Shown one piece after another: positions 6,849 through 8,694 of a stretch of DNA of 8,694 bases. The DNA lies in NCBI GenBank assembly GCA_964561495.1, contig CAZLPW010000083.1:1-8694 (forward strand). Reading direction: 5' to 3'. The position numbers and the translations under genes were made by a program. The notes below the pieces were generated by a model. It had not been told where the DNA came from. It was given only the letters and a program-made list of their open reading frames with translations, and ran no database searches. The DNA is from CAZLPW01 sp964561495 (GTDB taxonomy: Bacteria; Fidelibacterota; Marinisomatia; Marinisomatales; UBA1611). Numbering within the stretch: position 1 is the first letter of the stretch; each line of letters starts with the position of its first letter.

Positions 6849-7505
6849 TTATACTATGGACACCGTTTCTGAAATCGGTTTCTTTTTTAGGGCTGGAACT
6901 TTTGTGCCTTTTGCTGGATATCCAGTAGGAATCAAAACAACGGCTTTTTCATTTTTTGGTCTTCCCAAAATATTTTCTAGAAAGCCCATCGGGCTTGGTG
7001 TGTGAACCAAACTAGCTAAGCCTGAACAGTGCAAAGCTGAAATAAGAAAACCTATCGCAATGCCAACAGACTCATTAACATAATAGTTTTTTTTATTGCT
7101 TTGGGGTGTTATTTCATATTTTTCCTTGAAAACAACAATCAAATAAGGAGCAACTTCGAGAAACGGCTTATTAAAATCTGTTCCAAATTTGTTTAAGTCT
7201 TTTAGCCAAGAATCTGGCGCCCTTTTATTATAAAAAAATTTTTCTTCTTTTTCTGCCGCTTTTCTGATTTCTGCTTTTAGTTTTTTATTCTTAACTATAC
7301 AAAAATGCCAGGGTTGCTTGTTCGCGCCAGAAGGTGCAGACAAGGCAGATTTCACAGCATTTTTTATTATTTTAATTGGAACCTTTTCATCGGAAAACTC
7401 TCTAACTGTTCTACGTTTAACTATGATATTATAAAAATATTTTGACTGAATAAAACTTTTCTCTTTTGAAATTTTTTCAAAATTTAATTTTTGGAATACC
7501 ATCAT
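6849..7505 (-). CDS. Nitroreductase-superfamily flavoprotein, iodotyrosine dehalogenase (IYD)-like
   Basis: This 218-residue FMN enzyme is of the nitroreductase fold. The phosphate- and flavin-binding RRTVREFSDEKVP (31-43) and SAPSGANKQPWHF (56-68) are plain, and VHTP (167-170) matches the loop near flavin N5. It follows the vertebrate iodotyrosine deiodinase pattern closely from APSG to the C-terminus (LGRPKNEKAVVLIPTGYPAKG). E88, Y92 and K113 fall where human E157, Y161 and K182 clamp the zwitterion of halotyrosine, with the same spacing (4 and 21 residues). That predicts reductive dehalogenation of iodo-, bromo- or chlorotyrosine in the cytoplasm, though a general nitroreductase activity is possible. 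The human comparison is from memory. The ATG at 7505 (a second ATG follows) has AGGA 7 nt ahead. It is the first gene of the minus-strand run and diverges from the plus-strand genes. Confidence 0.88.
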   Translation of the reverse strand: MMVFQKLNFEKISKEKSFIQSKYFYNIIVKRRTVREFSDEKVPIKIIKNAVKSALSAPSGANKQPWHFCIVKNKKLKAEIRKAAEKEEKFFYNKRAPDSWLKDLNKFGTDFNKPFLEVAPYLIVVFKEKYEITPQSNKKNYYVNESVGIAIGFLISALHCSGLASLVHTPSPMGFLENILGRPKNEKAVVLIPTGYPAKGTKVPALKKKPISETVSIV

Positions 7506-7600
7506 AAAAGATCCTATTTTTTAGCAACTAGTTTACAGATAGATGTTTTGAACTATATAAGTTATAAACTAAAACTAATAATTTATAAAAAGAGATTGGA
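7506..7600. promoter_or_regulatory. Divergent promoter region
   Basis: This 95-bp A+T-rich spacer separates the first gene of the minus-strand run from the plus-strand membrane-protein gene, so both transcripts probably start here. On the plus strand TTTACA (7532-7537) and TATAAG (7556-7561) are 18 nt apart and could be a -35/-10 pair. On the minus strand several TATA-like hexamers overlap and none has a clear -35, so I do not place that start. No operator-like symmetry stands out. Confidence 0.4.
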
Positions 7601-7795
7601 TTGTTTCGTAAAACGATTAGGATCATAATTGGCGTAATTCTTCTTGTCATTGGATTAATCGGTGGGCTTATACCTGTTTTTCAAGGCTGGGTCTTTGGGA
7701 TCCCTGGTTTGATTATTCTATCGGATTATTTCCCACCATTTAAAAAGATTTTAAATTGGGCTAAGAAAAAGATGAAAATTAAAAAAAGAATGTGA
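7601..7795 (+). CDS. Small two-helix membrane protein, PGPGW-like
   Basis: This 64-residue protein has two membrane segments, about residues 6-25 (IRIIIGVILLVIGLIGGLIP) and 28-43 (GWVFGIPGLIILSDYF), and a strongly basic tail (KKILNWAKKKMKIKKRM) that should stay in the cytoplasm. The G-rich turn around IPVFQGWVFGIPG resembles the small PGPGW transmembrane family, whose function is unknown. It starts at a TTG (7601) with AAGAG about 6 nt ahead. There is no ATG before residue 1, and the first helix begins almost at once. It ends in TGA, showing that this genome does use TGA as a stop. It lies 106 nt before purA in the same direction with no clear terminator, so the two may share a transcript. 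Confidence 0.7.
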   Translation: MFRKTIRIIIGVILLVIGLIGGLIPVFQGWVFGIPGLIILSDYFPPFKKILNWAKKKMKIKKRM

Positions 7796-7901
7796 TTAGC
7801 CTTTTTATTCCATTTTTAAAAGTCGTAACGTCCTCCCTTAAAAAAAACTGATTTTGTTATACAAAAACCCTTCTAAAGAACCCACTATATGAGGCACAGC
7901 T
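7796..7901 (+). other. Spacer upstream of purA with a small inverted repeat and purA ribosome site
   Basis: No gene is seen here. A perfect 6-bp inverted repeat, TTTTGT-TAT-ACAAAA, lies at 7852-7866 and could be chance in such A+T-rich DNA or a small operator. A clear ribosome site GAGG (7891-7894) stands 7 nt before the purA TTG. No G+C-rich terminator hairpin was found between the two genes, and no convincing -35/-10 pair. Confidence 0.3.
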
Positions 7902-8694
7902 TTGTCACCCAACAAGTCTAAAATAAACGCAATAGTAGGAGCCCAATGGGGTGATGAAGGAAAGGGAAAAATAACAGACTATTTTGCTGGAGTCTGTGAC
8001 TATGTTGTTCGCTTCCATGGTGGAAACAATGCTGGGCATACAGTAATTGTTAATGGGAAAACATTCAAGCTACACCTTATTCCTTCAGGTGTTATATACG
8101 GAGAACCAATTAGCATTATAGGGAACGGCGTCGTTATTGACCCCCGTGTTCTTTTAGATGAAATAAACTATCTAAAAGAAAAGGGTATAAACCCTAAACT
8201 AATTGTTAGCGATCGTGCTCATGTAATTATGCCATATCACATTGCAATTGATAGCGCATTATCAAATCATCAAGGCAAATTAGCCGCTGAAAGCACACGC
8301 AGAGGCATCGCACCTGTATATGCTGATAAAATGTTTCGGAATGGAATTAGAATTATCGACCTTTTAGAGCCAGAAGTTTTTAAAGAAAAACTTTCCAAGG
8401 GCTATGCTTTTTCTAAGGGAATAATTGAACGTGTGCTTGGTGGCAACCTTAGTATATCAATGGATGAGGTTTTTATTACTTACACCGCATACGGAAAAAG
8501 ATTAGAAAAATATATATCAGACACTTCCATTGAGCTGTTCAATGCACATAAAGAAGGTAAATCTATTTTGTTCGAGGGCGCGCAGGGAATTAGCTTAGAT
8601 GTTGATCACGGTATCTATCCATACACAACATCAAGCAACACTGTCTCTGGACATATTTTAACTGGATCAGGATTAGGGTCTCATAGTGTAGAAC
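7902..8694 (+). CDS. purA: Adenylosuccinate synthetase (PurA), N-terminal 264 codons
   Basis: This enzyme catalyses IMP + aspartate + GTP to adenylosuccinate, the first step from IMP towards AMP, in the cytoplasm. The start is a TTG at 7902 with GAGG 7 nt ahead. An in-frame TGA four codons upstream (7890-7892) rules out a longer form. The GTP-binding signature GDEGKGK is at residues 17-23 with catalytic Asp18. GGNNAGHT follows at 40-47 with catalytic His46. Further family blocks are VSDRAHVIMPYH, RRGIAPVYADKM, GIRIIDLL and FEGAQGISLDVDHGIYPYTT. The family is about 430 residues long, so roughly the last 40 percent lies beyond the right edge. The frame is open throughout. It is unrelated in function to the divergent genes and is likely a chromosomal housekeeping anchor, arguing against a mobile region. 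Confidence 0.97.
   Translation, partial: MSPNKSKINAIVGAQWGDEGKGKITDYFAGVCDYVVRFHGGNNAGHTVIVNGKTFKLHLIPSGVIYGEPISIIGNGVVIDPRVLLDEINYLKEKGINPKLIVSDRAHVIMPYHIAIDSALSNHQGKLAAESTRRGIAPVYADKMFRNGIRIIDLLEPEVFKEKLSKGYAFSKGIIERVLGGNLSISMDEVFITYTAYGKRLEKYISDTSIELFNAHKEGKSILFEGAQGISLDVDHGIYPYTTSSNTVSGHILTGSGLGSHSVE

Noticed and set aside
4908..7005. Plus-strand ORFs at 4908-5093, 6332-6601 and 6751-7005
   Set aside because: Each is antisense to a gene with clear motifs (EEP, asparaginase domain, dehalogenase) and shows no protein family of its own.
1..8694. CRISPR arrays, tRNA, rRNA, insertion-sequence ends, direct repeats
   Set aside because: No repeat-spacer pattern, cloverleaf, transposase or terminal repeat could be seen on either strand.

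Overview
The window comes from an A+T-rich genome of a diderm (outer-membrane) bacterium. A TonB-dependent receptor with an N-terminal carboxypeptidase-regulatory-like domain, secreted proteins with DxDxDG calcium-loop motifs, and a lipoprotein point to the FCB/Bacteroidota side of the tree. The look of the first secreted protein and of the receptor suggests marine Candidatus Marinimicrobia (SAR406) or a relative. That placement is my inference from memory, not from a search.

Layout. Positions 1-7505 are coded entirely on the minus strand and 7601-8694 on the plus strand, diverging from a 95-bp A+T-rich spacer. Read in the direction of transcription, the minus strand carries (a) a tight five-gene run: an iodotyrosine-dehalogenase-like nitroreductase (7505-6849), a stand-alone asparaginase catalytic domain (6837-6349), an ArsC-family reductase (6333-5983), an endonuclease/exonuclease/phosphatase-family lipoprotein (5960-4845) and a predicted outer-membrane barrel protein (4844-4017), with gaps of 0 to 22 nt. 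It then carries (b) a 179-nt spacer with a perfect TATAAT box and a strongly foldable leader, and (c) a 1024-residue TonB-dependent receptor (3837-763) followed 25 nt later by a secreted protein that runs off the left edge (737-1). The plus strand has a two-helix membrane protein of 64 residues and the first 264 codons of purA (adenylosuccinate synthetase).

The main find is that the ArsC-family gene is longer than a plain ORF call shows. Extending it upstream gives a well-placed Shine-Dalgarno and ATG at 6333, the family N-terminus MKSYTLYHNPR, then an in-frame TGA exactly at the catalytic cysteine (residue 12), then GKSREA and the rest of the domain. The three active-site arginines fall at residues 60, 94 and 107, the same numbers as in plasmid R773 ArsC. 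This is best read as a selenocysteine-containing ArsC-like selenoprotein. A hairpin able to serve as a bacterial SECIS element starts five bases after the TGA.

How the genes fit together. The five-gene run joins an FMN dehalogenase-type enzyme, an amidohydrolase-type domain, a selenol redox enzyme and two envelope proteins. Co-transcription is likely from spacing, but a common pathway is not shown. The receptor and its downstream secreted protein look like a separate outer-membrane uptake or surface unit, with calcium-binding loops in both proteins and its own promoter and structured leader. No rRNA, tRNA, CRISPR array, insertion sequence or phage gene was seen.
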